A stretch of DNA of 64,000 bases from JAMXLO01 sp963812475 (GTDB taxonomy: Bacteria; Pseudomonadota; Alphaproteobacteria; Acetobacterales; Acetobacteraceae): NCBI GenBank assembly GCA_963812475.1, contig CAWEVI010000045.1, positions 59,707-123,706 on the forward strand, given 5' to 3'. Shown piece after piece: positions 8,269-16,044 of the stretch. Both the position numbers and the translations under genes were made by a program. The stretch's first letter is position 1. Each line of letters starts with the position of its first letter. The notes under the pieces are model-generated. The model was not told where the DNA came from. It ran no database searches and saw only the letters and a list, made by a program, of their open reading frames with translations.

Positions 8269-8865
8269 CTAATATGGTGGCGGCGCGACGTAGCCAGGGG
8301 GATAGGTCGGCGGAGGCGCTACATAGGTGGGGGTTTGGGCTGCGGAAGTCGCGGCCGCTCCGACAACGGCGCCCACAGCGACGCCCGCCGCGACGCCACC
8401 CCAGTTTGGTCCGCTGTCGTAGTTACCGTTGCAGCAACCGCCGCCGCTAACGTTCACATTCCGGTTAGCATTGACGTTCACGTTCCGGTTCACGTTGGCG
8501 TTCGCGCTACGAGTATTCGACACGTTCGCACTGCGACTGTTCGACACGTCACGATGGAAGTCGTTGCTGTTGAAATTGCCGCCGCGGTTCGCACCGGCGG
8601 CAGAGCGCTGCGCACCGCCACCACCGCCGGCGCGCTGCCCACCGCCGCCCGCAGCCCGCTGACCACCCCCTCCACCACCACCACGTCCGCGATTCTGCAC
8701 CAGGATCAGCCCGGGCTCGTCGGGTCCGACGGTTGTATCTGGTTGGATATCTGTGCCGATCACTCGTGAAACGCTGTCCGGCACGAATGGCACGACCGGT
8801 GCTGCCACGGCGCTCCACGCAAACGCCACGGCGCTAGCGAACAATAGTATGGATCTCGTGCTCAT
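8269..8865 (-). CDS. Secreted Gly/Asn-rich low-complexity protein
   Basis: 198 residues with a signal peptide (MSTRSILLFASAVAFAWSAVAA). After a 35-residue leader come a glycine-rich block of GGGGGGQRAAGGGG type, then an Asn/Arg/Val block built from short units such as SRSANVS, NTRSANANVN, RNVNVNAN, RNVNVSGGG. A Cys-Cys pair (GGGCCNGNYDSG) precedes a hydrophobic Gly/Ala segment (AAGVAVGAVVGAAATSAA) and a Tyr/Pro tail ending YVAPPPTYPPGYVAPPPY. It is probably exported and surface- or envelope-associated. The ATG begins one base after the stop of the upstream gene at 8867, so the two are probably co-translated. Function unknown. Confidence 0.7.
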   Translation of the reverse strand: MSTRSILLFASAVAFAWSAVAAPVVPFVPDSVSRVIGTDIQPDTTVGPDEPGLILVQNRGRGGGGGGGQRAAGGGGQRAGGGGGAQRSAAGANRGGNFNSNDFHRDVSNSRSANVSNTRSANANVNRNVNVNANRNVNVSGGGCCNGNYDSGPNWGGVAAGVAVGAVVGAAATSAAQTPTYVAPPPTYPPGYVAPPPY

Positions 8866-8866
8866 G

Positions 8867-9220
8867 TCAGTGCACCGAATACTTGGCTTGCAGCGCCTTG
8901 AAGTCCGCTATCGCCTGTGGACAGGTCTTACGATCGAAGTCGTGCGCCGTCCCGTAGCCGAACGAGCCGCTGTAAATAAACGCGGCCTGCAGCCCGAAAT
9001 GCAGGCTCACTTGCGTCGCGAGATCAAGAGCGCCCTCGCCGACCTGCGGTTTATCCGTGTCGCTGGAACAGGCGTATGCCTCACCCGACATCACGCCGAG
9101 CTTGCGGATGCCTGTCATGAATGCCTCGTCGGCATCGCTCCCCTTCTTCGGAGCATCATCCGCAAAAGCGGGCATGGCAAATGTTGCCGCCACAAGGCAG
9201 GCCGCAAGCATGTTTCGCAT
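8867..9220 (-). CDS. Small periplasmic protein of unknown function
   Basis: 117 residues from an ATG with a strong AGGAGG site. The signal peptide MRNMLAACLVAATFAMPAFA ends in an AFA cleavage site and is followed by the charged DDAPKKGSDADEAFMTG segment. Two cysteines (YACSSDTDK and RKTCPQAI) could form a disulfide. The remainder is predicted mixed helix with the conserved-looking stretch FGLQAAFIYSGSFGYGTAHDFDRKTCP. It is first in a two-gene unit with the Gly/Asn-rich secreted protein. I recognise no family. Confidence 0.7.
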   Translation of the reverse strand: MRNMLAACLVAATFAMPAFADDAPKKGSDADEAFMTGIRKLGVMSGEAYACSSDTDKPQVGEGALDLATQVSLHFGLQAAFIYSGSFGYGTAHDFDRKTCPQAIADFKALQAKYSVH

Positions 9221-9786
9221 TTAGACCTCCTAGATATGTTTGACCAATAAAGAACACGACTGGTATGGGTCGGATGTAGTTGTTGGGGCCGCTGCCCGGG
9301 TGACCCCTGACAGGAATGATCTTGCTCGTCACCGTCCGGGGGGTCGCGGGCGCCTGGTCTTATAGACCGCCGCGTCGAACACCGCCATCAGGCGCTTGTT
9401 GGGACAGCCGCTCATCATAACTTACAACGCCGACCGTGGTGGCCTTGCCGGACACCACGTCGGACAATTCCATGTCACGCCTCATCATTGAGGTCACTGC
9501 ACGAAAAGTCTGAAGGTTGGAGTGTGTGGTTCGGTGCAATCTGCAGGAAACGAACAATCGGCGCCCCGTCTCGGACACGGTCGCCATGTAGAGGCTGTCG
9601 TAGTCGCTGGGGATCGCCAAATGCAACCGTGTTCGTCCATTCGGTTCGCCGGCATCTTCGCGCCTAGTCGGTGATCACCGGCAAGCGCGCGAGCCGGTGA
9701 GCATTGTGATCCGTCGTGCCGGGGATGACACACGCCGCGCCCCGGCGCATTGTTACGGCATTCTGACCCAAGGGGAGTAAACGCGA
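9221..9786. other. 566-bp intergenic region with one doubtful ORF
   Basis: The region separates divergent transcription (secreted pair leftward, SDR rightward). It should carry both promoters, but I cannot place convincing -35/-10 boxes. The only open frame of note is the leftward one at 9360-9626, listed separately with low confidence. No hairpin of the dispersed repeat families is present. Confidence 0.4.
9360..9626 (-). CDS. Doubtful hypothetical ORF (88 aa)
   Basis: Open frame beginning MHLAIPSDYDSLYMATVSE. It has no clear ribosome site, no signal peptide, no membrane segment and no recognised motif. It is included because it fills a long intergenic gap and its composition (moderate Ser/Val/Thr, two Met-Arg-rich turns) is not obviously that of a shadow frame. 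It may simply be non-coding. Confidence 0.2.
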   Translation of the reverse strand: MHLAIPSDYDSLYMATVSETGRRLFVSCRLHRTTHSNLQTFRAVTSMMRRDMELSDVVSGKATTVGVVSYDERLSQQAPDGGVRRGGL

Positions 9787-10701
9787 ATGGCTGGAATGCT
9801 TGACGGCAAGGTCGCCGTGGTCACCGGAGCGGGCCGGGGAATCGGTCGCGCGACCGCGATCTGCCTCGCCGCGAACGGCGCCAAGGTGGTGGTGTGCGAT
9901 GTCGGCGCGGCGGTTACCGGCGAGGGCCACGACGTAGGCCCGGCACAGCAGGTGGTGGCCGAGATCGCCCAGGCCAACGGCCAGGGCCGCGCGGTCGCCA
10001 ACACCGACAGCGTCGCCGAGTGGGAGAACGCGCAGAAGATCGTCCAGACCGCGATCGACAATTTCGGCCGCATCGACATGGTGGTGAACAATGCCGGCAT
10101 TCTGCGCGATCGCATGTTCCACTACATGTCGCCCGAGGAATGGGACGCGGTCATCAAGGTGCATCTGTACGGCGCGTTCTACGTCAGCCGGGCCGCGGTG
10201 CCGCATTTCCGCAAGCAGGAGAGCGGCTGTTTCGTGCACATCACCTCCACCTCCGGCCTGATCGGCAGCGTCGGGCAGACGAACTACGGCGCGGCGAAGC
10301 TCGGCATCGCCGGACTGTCGCGCTGCATCGCGATGGACATGCAGCGCTACAAGATCCGCTCGAACTGCATCGGACCGCACGCGTTCAGCCGCATGATCGA
10401 GACCGTGCCCGGCCAGTCGGAGGAGCAGTTGAAGGCGCGCGCCGCACGGACGCGGCCGGATCATATCGCGCAGTTGATCGCGTTCCTGGGGACCGATGCG
10501 GCGGAGGGCGTGTCGGGACAGATCCTTGGTGTGCGCGGTAACGAAATCTACCTGTACAACCAGCCACGGCCGATCCGCATCATGGCACGCCTGGATGGCT
10601 GGACGCCGGAAAAGCTCGCCGAGCAGTGGCTGCCGGCGGTGAAGAACAATTTTACCCCGTTGGAGCGGACGCGGGACGTTTATCCGTGGGATCCGGTCTG
10701 A
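9787..10701 (+). CDS. SDR-family dehydrogenase (3-hydroxyacyl-CoA dehydrogenase-like)
   Basis: 304 residues preceded by GGGGAG. The classical short-chain dehydrogenase core shows TGAGRGIG (residues 14-21, cofactor binding), NNAGILRDRMF, the Ser of ITSTSG, and the YGAAK catalytic Tyr-Lys. The insert AAVTGEGHDVGPAQQVVAEI and the 'ILRDRMF' after NNAG resemble the (3R)-hydroxyacyl-CoA dehydrogenase domain of multifunctional enzyme type 2. The C-terminal extension (about 240-304, ending LERTRDVYPWDPV) goes beyond a minimal SDR. NAD(P)-dependent oxidation of a hydroxyacyl-CoA or related alcohol is likely. It is convergent with the LLM gene and overlaps its end by 22 bases. Confidence 0.85.
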   Translation: MAGMLDGKVAVVTGAGRGIGRATAICLAANGAKVVVCDVGAAVTGEGHDVGPAQQVVAEIAQANGQGRAVANTDSVAEWENAQKIVQTAIDNFGRIDMVVNNAGILRDRMFHYMSPEEWDAVIKVHLYGAFYVSRAAVPHFRKQESGCFVHITSTSGLIGSVGQTNYGAAKLGIAGLSRCIAMDMQRYKIRSNCIGPHAFSRMIETVPGQSEEQLKARAARTRPDHIAQLIAFLGTDAAEGVSGQILGVRGNEIYLYNQPRPIRIMARLDGWTPEKLAEQWLPAVKNNFTPLERTRDVYPWDPV

Positions 10702-11645
10702 ACCAAGCAAGAAAGAGATTTACCACAGAGGCACAGGACGGAGAACGCAGCGTAATAGCTTCTCCGTGTCTTGCGGTGAACCTCCGCGTTCGTCAGTCCG
10801 TGAAGCTGCTGCATCAGTGGGGCCCAACGATCCAGGATCGGCAGTACCGCATCGCGTTTCGCGGCAGGCAGGCTGATCACCACGCGCGAGATGCCGAGGT
10901 CGCGGTATTGGCCCAATCGATCGGCATCTTCCGCGACGCGGAACAGCGTGACCGGCAACGACGAGGGATCGCGCCCGGCGTCCGCCGCCATTTGGCGGAA
11001 CCGGGGCAAAGTATCGGCGATGTCGCCATGTCGCGTCTGTCCGGCGCCGGGAATCCAGCCATCGCCGTAGCGGACAGCGCGACGCGCGCCGTAGGGGAAG
11101 GCGCCGCCGACGATCACCGGCATCGGCTTCTGCACCGGCTTCGGCCAGGTCTGCATCGGTGCGAAATTGACAAACTCGCCGTGGTATTCCGGTGTCTCCT
11201 CCGTCCAGATCACCTTCATCGCCTCGATCCGTTCGCGCGATAGCTTGTGGCGGGTGGCGTACACCGTGCCGTGGTGTTCCATCTCCTCCTTGTCCCAGCC
11301 GTTGCCGACGCCGAACAGGAAACGGCCGCGCGAAAGCTGGTCGATCGAGGCAACCATCTTCGCGGTTTGAATCGGATCGCGCTGATTGATCAGGCAGACG
11401 CCGGTGCCGACCTTCAGCGACTTCGTTGCCACCGCCGCCGCGGTCAGCACCAGGAACGGATCCATGATGTCGTAATAGGGCCGCGGCAGTTCGGGGCCGC
11501 CGGGAAACGGCATCGTGCGCACCATCGGTATGTGCGAATGCTCCGGCACCCAGAGCAATTCGAAGCCGCGTTCCTCGAGCAATGGGCCGAGTTCTCCGGG
11601 CGTCATGGAGGCGTCGGTGAAGAACATCGCGGCGCCGAAATGCAT
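10680..11645 (-). CDS. LLM-class (F420/FMN-dependent) oxidoreductase with repeat-encoded tail
   Basis: 321 residues from the ATG at 11645, with GGAGG upstream. It has the luciferase-like barrel signatures of the TIGR03619-type family: FELLWVPEHSHIP, LKVGTGVCLINQRDPI, LSRGRFLFGVGNGWDKEEMEHHG, and VIVGGAFPYGARRAVRYGDGWIP. Such proteins use reduced F420 or FMN; most alphaproteobacteria lack F420, so FMN is the cautious guess. The last about 25 residues (VHRKTRRSYYAAFSVLCLCGKS) are encoded by a dispersed palindromic repeat and are unlikely to be native to the fold. The true ancestral stop was probably near 10790. Confidence 0.85.
   Translation of the reverse strand: MHFGAAMFFTDASMTPGELGPLLEERGFELLWVPEHSHIPMVRTMPFPGGPELPRPYYDIMDPFLVLTAAAVATKSLKVGTGVCLINQRDPIQTAKMVASIDQLSRGRFLFGVGNGWDKEEMEHHGTVYATRHKLSRERIEAMKVIWTEETPEYHGEFVNFAPMQTWPKPVQKPMPVIVGGAFPYGARRAVRYGDGWIPGAGQTRHGDIADTLPRFRQMAADAGRDPSSLPVTLFRVAEDADRLGQYRDLGISRVVISLPAAKRDAVLPILDRWAPLMQQLHGLTNAEVHRKTRRSYYAAFSVLCLCGKSLSCLVQTGSHG
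10719..10780. repeat. Palindromic dispersed repeat (CACAGAGGCACAG type)
   Basis: The left arm TTTACCACAGAGGCACAG (from 10719) and the right arm TTCTCCGTGTCTTGCGGTGAA (10760-10780) form an imperfect inverted repeat around a short loop. It is related to the better-preserved copy at 18385-18475 (ACCACAAAGACACAAAG). The element lies inside the 3' end of the LLM oxidoreductase frame and adds residues to it. Confidence 0.7.
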
Positions 11646-11698
11646 GTCGGGTTCCTCCAGTGTGTGCTGGCGATAGAGTGTGCCCGGCAGCTCCAGTC

Positions 11699-11727
11699 TC
11701 GACAAATGGCCAACTGATGGCTATAAT
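11699..11727 (+). promoter_or_regulatory. Sigma-70-type promoter of the toxin-antitoxin pair
   Basis: The -35 box TCGACA (11699-11704, 5/6 match to TTGACA) and a perfect -10 box TATAAT (11722-11727) are separated by 17 bases. The antitoxin ATG begins at 11734, six bases after the -10, where transcription should start. No Shine-Dalgarno sequence can exist, so a leaderless mRNA is predicted. Confidence 0.75.
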
Positions 11728-11733
11728 TCGACC

Positions 11734-11985
11734 ATGAGCACGCACAGCGTCGCCGAGGCGAAGAACCACCTGCCCGAACTGATCGATCGCGCGTTGAAGG
11801 GCGAGTCGGTGGTGATCACCCGCCACGGCCATCCCGTGGTCGAACTCAAGGCGGTGCCACCGCCGCCGCGCCACATAACACAGGCCGACATCGACTGGCT
11901 GGATGCGCACAGGGTGGGATTGCGAGGCGAGGGCGAGGACGCGGTCACCACGCTGATCCGGATGCGTGACGAAGACTGGCGGTGA
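11734..11985 (+). CDS. Antitoxin, Phd/YefM-type
   Basis: 83 residues. The N-terminus STHSVAEAKNHLPELIDRALKGESVVITRHGHPVVELKAV is the classic Phd/YefM DNA-binding fold (VAEAKNHLPELI, ITRHGHPVV). The C-terminal part (residues 50-83, acidic, LIRMRDEDWR at the end) should bind the toxin. It is expected to neutralise the PIN toxin encoded next and to repress the operon. Its ATG is placed at or next to the predicted transcription start, and its stop overlaps the toxin start (GTGA). Confidence 0.88.
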   Translation: MSTHSVAEAKNHLPELIDRALKGESVVITRHGHPVVELKAVPPPPRHITQADIDWLDAHRVGLRGEGEDAVTTLIRMRDEDWR

Positions 11986-12407
11986 GCATCTACCTCGATA
12001 CCAGCGTCGTGGTTGCCTTGTTCATAGCGAGTGATCCGTTTACCGAACGCGCCAGGGGCCACATGGCCGGCAATCCCGACAGCGTGATTGTCAGCGATTT
12101 CGCTGCGGCCGAGTTCGCTTCGGTCGTGGGTCGCCTGACACGCATGCGACGGCTCACCGCTAACGACGCCACCGCGATTTTCAGCGATTTCGATGCCTGG
12201 AAAGCAGGAACGGCAGTGCTGGTGGTAACCACAACCCCGGACATCGCCGTCGCCGCCTCCGTTCTACGCCGCCTCGATCTCAACCTCCGGACACCCGACG
12301 CGATCAATGTCGCCATCGCCGACCGCCTCGGTGCTACGCTTGCGACCTTCGACGAGAAGATGGCGATCGCCGCGCGCGCACTTGGTGTGCAGGTGGCGTC
12401 GGCCTGA
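11982..12407 (+). CDS. VapC-type PIN-domain ribonuclease toxin
   Basis: 141 residues from a GTG overlapping the antitoxin stop by four bases. The PIN-domain acidic residues are visible: Asp in IYLDTSVVVAL, Glu in FAAAEFASVVGR, Asp in RTPDAINVAIADR and Asp in LATFDEKMA. PIN toxins cleave RNA (often initiator tRNA or rRNA) with Mg2+ when released from the antitoxin. Pairing of a Phd-type antitoxin with a VapC toxin is common in alphaproteobacteria. The stop is followed by a convergent gene 27 bases away. Confidence 0.9.
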   Translation: MSIYLDTSVVVALFIASDPFTERARGHMAGNPDSVIVSDFAAAEFASVVGRLTRMRRLTANDATAIFSDFDAWKAGTAVLVVTTTPDIAVAASVLRRLDLNLRTPDAINVAIADRLGATLATFDEKMAIAARALGVQVASA

Positions 12408-12434
12408 GGTGACCCGAGCCGCGTCAATCTGCGG

Positions 12435-13691
12435 TCATTGCTTGGCATCGCTGTAGGGATACCGGAGATCACCGGACTTGTAGTCCGGTGGCCACAGGAT
12501 CACCTCCTTCTTCGGATCCTTGAATTGATCGATCTCGTGGCCAGTGATCCCCTGGAACTGCACCGCCAGCACCCGCGGTCTGGTCCATTCGCCGTTCGCT
12601 CCGAACGCTATGTCGCCAACGATCGTATGGAACGTGTGCGTGCGCAGATAGTCGGCGAGCTTGTCCTGATCCAGGCTCTTCGTCCCCTCGATCGCCTGCC
12701 CCAGCACCTGCATGTCGGAGTATGCGAAGGGCGGCAGATAGTATCCCAAGGCATCGACCCCTGCGCCCACTGCCTTCTCCTGGTACTTCGCCAGAAACGC
12801 CAACGCGTCCGGCGAGGCGAAGTCGCCGACCGGCAGCCAGAAATCATAATCGACGATGCCGTTGAGCAGCGGTCCGAGCTGCGCTTTGATAGCGGTCGCC
12901 TGCAATCCGACCATACCGCCACCGAACATCTTTGCCTTCAGGCCGACTTCGTTGGCGGCGCGCACCATGCCAACCGTATCGGGCGGATAGGAGCCCACGA
13001 ATACCAGGTCAGGATTGGTCGCCTGAATCGCCCGCACGATCGGCGTGTAGTCGGAGGTGGTCGGCGGGTAGGTCTGATCGTACACGATCTTGTAGCCCGC
13101 TCGCTTTGCCTGCGCCCGCGCGCCATCGACCGCGTTCCTCGAGAACTCCGCATCGGCACCGACCAGCGCGATGGTCGCTGGCTTCGGATTCAGAGTCGCC
13201 GCGACCGCGAAGAAGCCCTGCGAGAACGCCTCCTTCGGCGTCGCGCCACCGGCCGGGATGATCGAGAAGTATTTTGGATAGTGGAACTCGCTGTTCACAT
13301 CGAGCCCGAACAGCCCTAGGAACGTCAGATTGCGCTGCATGACCACAGGCATCGCCGGGGCCAGCATGTTGGTGCCGTTGCCGCCGATCAGCATATCGAC
13401 ATGATCGACCTCGAGCAGCTTGGTGATGATACCCGGCACCGTCGAAGGATTGCTCTGGTCATCGTCGTACAGCAGCTTCACCGGCCGGCCGAGCAGACCG
13501 CCCTTGGCGTTGGTCTCCTCCGCCCAGATCTGCATCGCCAGCAGCGCCGCCTTGCCGTTCGGCGCCAGGCCACCGGTGAGCTCGATGTCGAAGCCGATCA
13601 CCAGCGGCTCCGCCGCGCGCGCGGCCGGCACGGGACAACCCAGCAGCAACGCGGCAAGCGCACTGAAGACTGTGCGAAGTGGGCAATTCAT
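12435..13691 (-). CDS. Branched-chain amino acid-type ABC substrate-binding protein
   Basis: 418 residues from the ATG at 13691 with GGGGAAAA upstream. The signal peptide (MNCPLRTVFSALAALLLGCPVPAARA) leads into the type I periplasmic binding fold: PLVIGFDIELTGGLAPNGKAALLAMQIWAEE and GRPVKLLYDDDQSNPS, as in LivJ-like proteins. These bind amino acids, amides or aromatic acids in the periplasm for a LivHMGF importer. No permease or ATPase is adjacent, so the partner lies elsewhere or the protein is an orphan receptor. It lies 25 bases after an LLM oxidoreductase, which suggests shared catabolic use. Confidence 0.88.
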   Translation of the reverse strand: MNCPLRTVFSALAALLLGCPVPAARAAEPLVIGFDIELTGGLAPNGKAALLAMQIWAEETNAKGGLLGRPVKLLYDDDQSNPSTVPGIITKLLEVDHVDMLIGGNGTNMLAPAMPVVMQRNLTFLGLFGLDVNSEFHYPKYFSIIPAGGATPKEAFSQGFFAVAATLNPKPATIALVGADAEFSRNAVDGARAQAKRAGYKIVYDQTYPPTTSDYTPIVRAIQATNPDLVFVGSYPPDTVGMVRAANEVGLKAKMFGGGMVGLQATAIKAQLGPLLNGIVDYDFWLPVGDFASPDALAFLAKYQEKAVGAGVDALGYYLPPFAYSDMQVLGQAIEGTKSLDQDKLADYLRTHTFHTIVGDIAFGANGEWTRPRVLAVQFQGITGHEIDQFKDPKKEVILWPPDYKSGDLRYPYSDAKQ

Positions 13692-13716
13692 TCTGGTTTT
13701 CCCCAACGTGTCGATG

Positions 13717-14736
13717 CTACTCCGCCGCACAAACTGCCGGGAACACTTCCTCGGCCAGCAGCTGCATCTGTTCCAGCGCCAGGCTGTTCGGCATGCCGAC
13801 CCAATGCACGCCGGCGATCAGCGTGGTGACACCGAAACGCCGGCGCAGATCCACAATCTGCCCGGTCACCTCCGCCGGCGATCCGAGCAGGAACCGGTCA
13901 TCCACCAGATCGGCGAAATCCAGACCGAAATGATCGCTCGACGGCATTACCTTGTCCTGCCCCCACTCGCGATACGCCTTGTATTTCGCCTCCAGCGACG
14001 GCCGCGCCCGCGCGATCGCCTCCTGCCGCGAACGCGCAATGAACACCTCGCGTGCCATCGGGAACTCCGTCGGGAACGGCTTGCCGCACGCATCGAGTTC
14101 GCGCTTGTAAACCTCCATCTGCCGCGCAATCGTATCAAGCTTGTTGTGCGGATTGACGAACCAGGCATCCGCCATGCGGGCCGCGCGCCGGATGCCCACA
14201 TCGATATTCGCGCCGATCCAGATCGGCGGCATTGGCTTCTGCACCGGCAGCACCGTGCAGTTCGCGCCGTCGAGCTCGAAATACGAGGCCTTCATCGTCA
14301 CGAAGTCCTCGGTCCACAATCGCTTCACCGCCGTCAGACACTCCTCGAAACGCCGGCCCGCCTGCTTCAATGTCGTTCCGAACGCGCGAAACTCGACCTC
14401 GCGGTAACCGATGCCGGCGCCGAACACCAATTTTCCCCCGCACATGACATCGAGCGACGCAAGCTCCTCGGCGACATGCAGCGGACTATGCAGCGGCAGC
14501 AGTACCACGCCGGGGATCAGCCGCAGCTTCGGCGCCACCATCGCGACCTGCGTCAGATACGGAATCTGCTGGATGTACTGGAACGGATGCGAGCTGTAGT
14601 GCGAGCCCTTCGCCACGCAGTCGTAGCCCAGCGCCTCCGCACGCTTCGCCGCTTCCAGGTCCTCGGCGAGCCGCACCCGCATGTCGTCGCCTTGCGGATA
14701 CTGGCCGCGAATGATCAGGCCGAAACGCATTGCCAT
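13717..14736 (-). CDS. LLM-class (F420/FMN-dependent) oxidoreductase
   Basis: 339 residues; GCAAAAGGGAA precedes the ATG. The bacterial luciferase-like fold shows EALGYDCVAKGSHY, LRLIPGVVLLPLHSPLHVAEELASLDVMCGGKLVFGAGIGYREVEFRAFG and PIWIGANIDVGIRRAARMADAW. It is a flavin-dependent monooxygenase or reductase and is only distantly similar to the LLM protein at 10680. It stands between the substrate-binding protein and the PduO adenosyltransferase on one strand; a role in oxidising the imported compound is possible but unproven. Confidence 0.87.
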   Translation of the reverse strand: MAMRFGLIIRGQYPQGDDMRVRLAEDLEAAKRAEALGYDCVAKGSHYSSHPFQYIQQIPYLTQVAMVAPKLRLIPGVVLLPLHSPLHVAEELASLDVMCGGKLVFGAGIGYREVEFRAFGTTLKQAGRRFEECLTAVKRLWTEDFVTMKASYFELDGANCTVLPVQKPMPPIWIGANIDVGIRRAARMADAWFVNPHNKLDTIARQMEVYKRELDACGKPFPTEFPMAREVFIARSRQEAIARARPSLEAKYKAYREWGQDKVMPSSDHFGLDFADLVDDRFLLGSPAEVTGQIVDLRRRFGVTTLIAGVHWVGMPNSLALEQMQLLAEEVFPAVCAAE

Positions 14737-14748
14737 TTCCCTTTTGCT

Positions 14749-15315
14749 CTATTGCCCGAGGTTGCCGCCCGGAACCCACAGGATGTCGCCGGCGCCATCG
14801 TCGTTCAAAGTGCGGGCCAGCACGAACAGATGGTCTGACAGCCGGTTGAGATAGCGTATGAGGGCCGGCGTCACCGCTTCGTCCGCCGCCAGCCGCACCA
14901 CCGCCCGCTCTGCTCGACGCGCCACGGTGCGCGCCATGTGTGCATGGGCCGCGCCCGGGCGCCCACCCGGCAGGATGAAGCTGGTGAGCTTCGGCTGGGA
15001 GGCATTCATCGCATCGATCTCGGCCTCCAGCCGGTCAACCGGCACATCGGTCAGACGCAATCGGTTGCCCCCCTCCCCGGGCACCGACAGGTCGGCGCCG
15101 ACATCAAACAGATCGTTCTGCATTCGCGCGAGCATGGCATCGACATCCGGCGCGTCGCCCGTCGCCAGACGCAGCACGCCGATCGCGGCGTTGGTTTCGT
15201 CCACCGCGCCGATCGCCTCGATGCGCGCCGTATCCTTGCGCAGCCGCGTGCCGTCCCCGAGCGAGGTCTCGCCGGCATCGCCCCCGCGCGTAACCACCCT
15301 GTCGATCCGCACCAT
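14749..15315 (-). CDS. Cob(I)alamin adenosyltransferase, PduO type
   Basis: 188 residues. The N-terminal motif VTRGGDAGETSLGDGTRLRKD binds ATP, and EAIGAVDETNAAIGVLR, FILPGGRPGAAHAHMARTVARRAERAVV and YLNRLSDHLFVLAR are the family signatures, with the catalytic Arg/Asn region intact. It transfers adenosyl from ATP to cob(I)alamin to form adenosylcobalamin. It lies 9 bases after tonB and downstream of the BtuF-C-D-like importer genes, which supports B12 as the importer's substrate. Confidence 0.92.
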   Translation of the reverse strand: MVRIDRVVTRGGDAGETSLGDGTRLRKDTARIEAIGAVDETNAAIGVLRLATGDAPDVDAMLARMQNDLFDVGADLSVPGEGGNRLRLTDVPVDRLEAEIDAMNASQPKLTSFILPGGRPGAAHAHMARTVARRAERAVVRLAADEAVTPALIRYLNRLSDHLFVLARTLNDDGAGDILWVPGGNLGQ

Positions 15316-15324
15316 CGTGTCCCG

Positions 15325-16044
15325 TCACTCCAATTGGAAAGTCACGCGCATCGGCATGTCGAACGGAATTGGTTGGCCATCCTTCACCGCCGGGCGAAAA
15401 TGCCAGGCAGCCACCGCGTCGCGCGCCGCCCGGTCGAGCACCGCATGACCTGAACTCTCCAGCACATCGACACCGCTGGCCAGCCCCTCGGGTGAGACAT
15501 GGATCAGCAGGATTACCGCGCCCTGTTCGGCGCGTCGCACTGCATCAGGCGGATAGACCGGCTCCTTGTTGCGGGACCTGGCATCGATACTTGCCGGGAT
15601 CACGCGATTGCCGATCACGATGGCATTGGTCTCGCTGTCGTTGCCGGGAAGCTTGATATCGGGTGCCTGCATGGCCTCCTGCACCGGCGGCGCAGGGACA
15701 GGCGGCGTCTGCACGCTTGGCTGGACAGGTTCGGGCGATGGCGTGTCGGGCACCGGAGGTGATGGCAAGGGCAATGGTCCGTCCGCATTGGTGGATTCCA
15801 CGGGTTGCGGGGGCGGCGGAGGGGCCGGCGCAGGTTGTTCGGGGGGCTTGGTTTCGGAAGCTTCGGGCGCAGGCTGCACCGGCGCGGTCGGCGGGCCCGA
15901 ACCCTGAGCTTCCACCATGACCAGTTCGACCGTGCCCTCCTTGTCCGGCGCATCGCCTGGCCGTGCGCCGCGGCCGAACCAGATCAGCAGGACGGCCAGC
16001 AGCACGGCGTGCAAGCCGAGCGAGATTGCCGCGAAGCGGCGCAT
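15325..16044 (-). CDS. tonB: TonB family energy transducer
   Basis: 239 residues. A short cytoplasmic MRRF, one membrane anchor (AAISLGLHAVLLAVLLIWFG), a long Pro/Glu-rich periplasmic spacer (about 50-140) and the C-terminal TonB domain (EPVYPPDAVRRAEQGAVILLIHVSPEGLASGVDVLESSGHAVLD..). It should transmit proton-motive force to outer-membrane receptors. ExbB, ExbD and a receptor are not in the window. The ATG overlaps the stop of the ABC ATPase by one base (TGATG), so it is translationally coupled to the importer genes. Confidence 0.9.
   Translation of the reverse strand: MRRFAAISLGLHAVLLAVLLIWFGRGARPGDAPDKEGTVELVMVEAQGSGPPTAPVQPAPEASETKPPEQPAPAPPPPPQPVESTNADGPLPLPSPPVPDTPSPEPVQPSVQTPPVPAPPVQEAMQAPDIKLPGNDSETNAIVIGNRVIPASIDARSRNKEPVYPPDAVRRAEQGAVILLIHVSPEGLASGVDVLESSGHAVLDRAARDAVAAWHFRPAVKDGQPIPFDMPMRVTFQLE

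Noticed and set aside
10680..14736. F420-dependent metabolism inferred from two LLM oxidoreductases
   Set aside because: The family also uses FMN, no F420 biosynthesis gene is seen, and F420 is uncommon in alphaproteobacteria.
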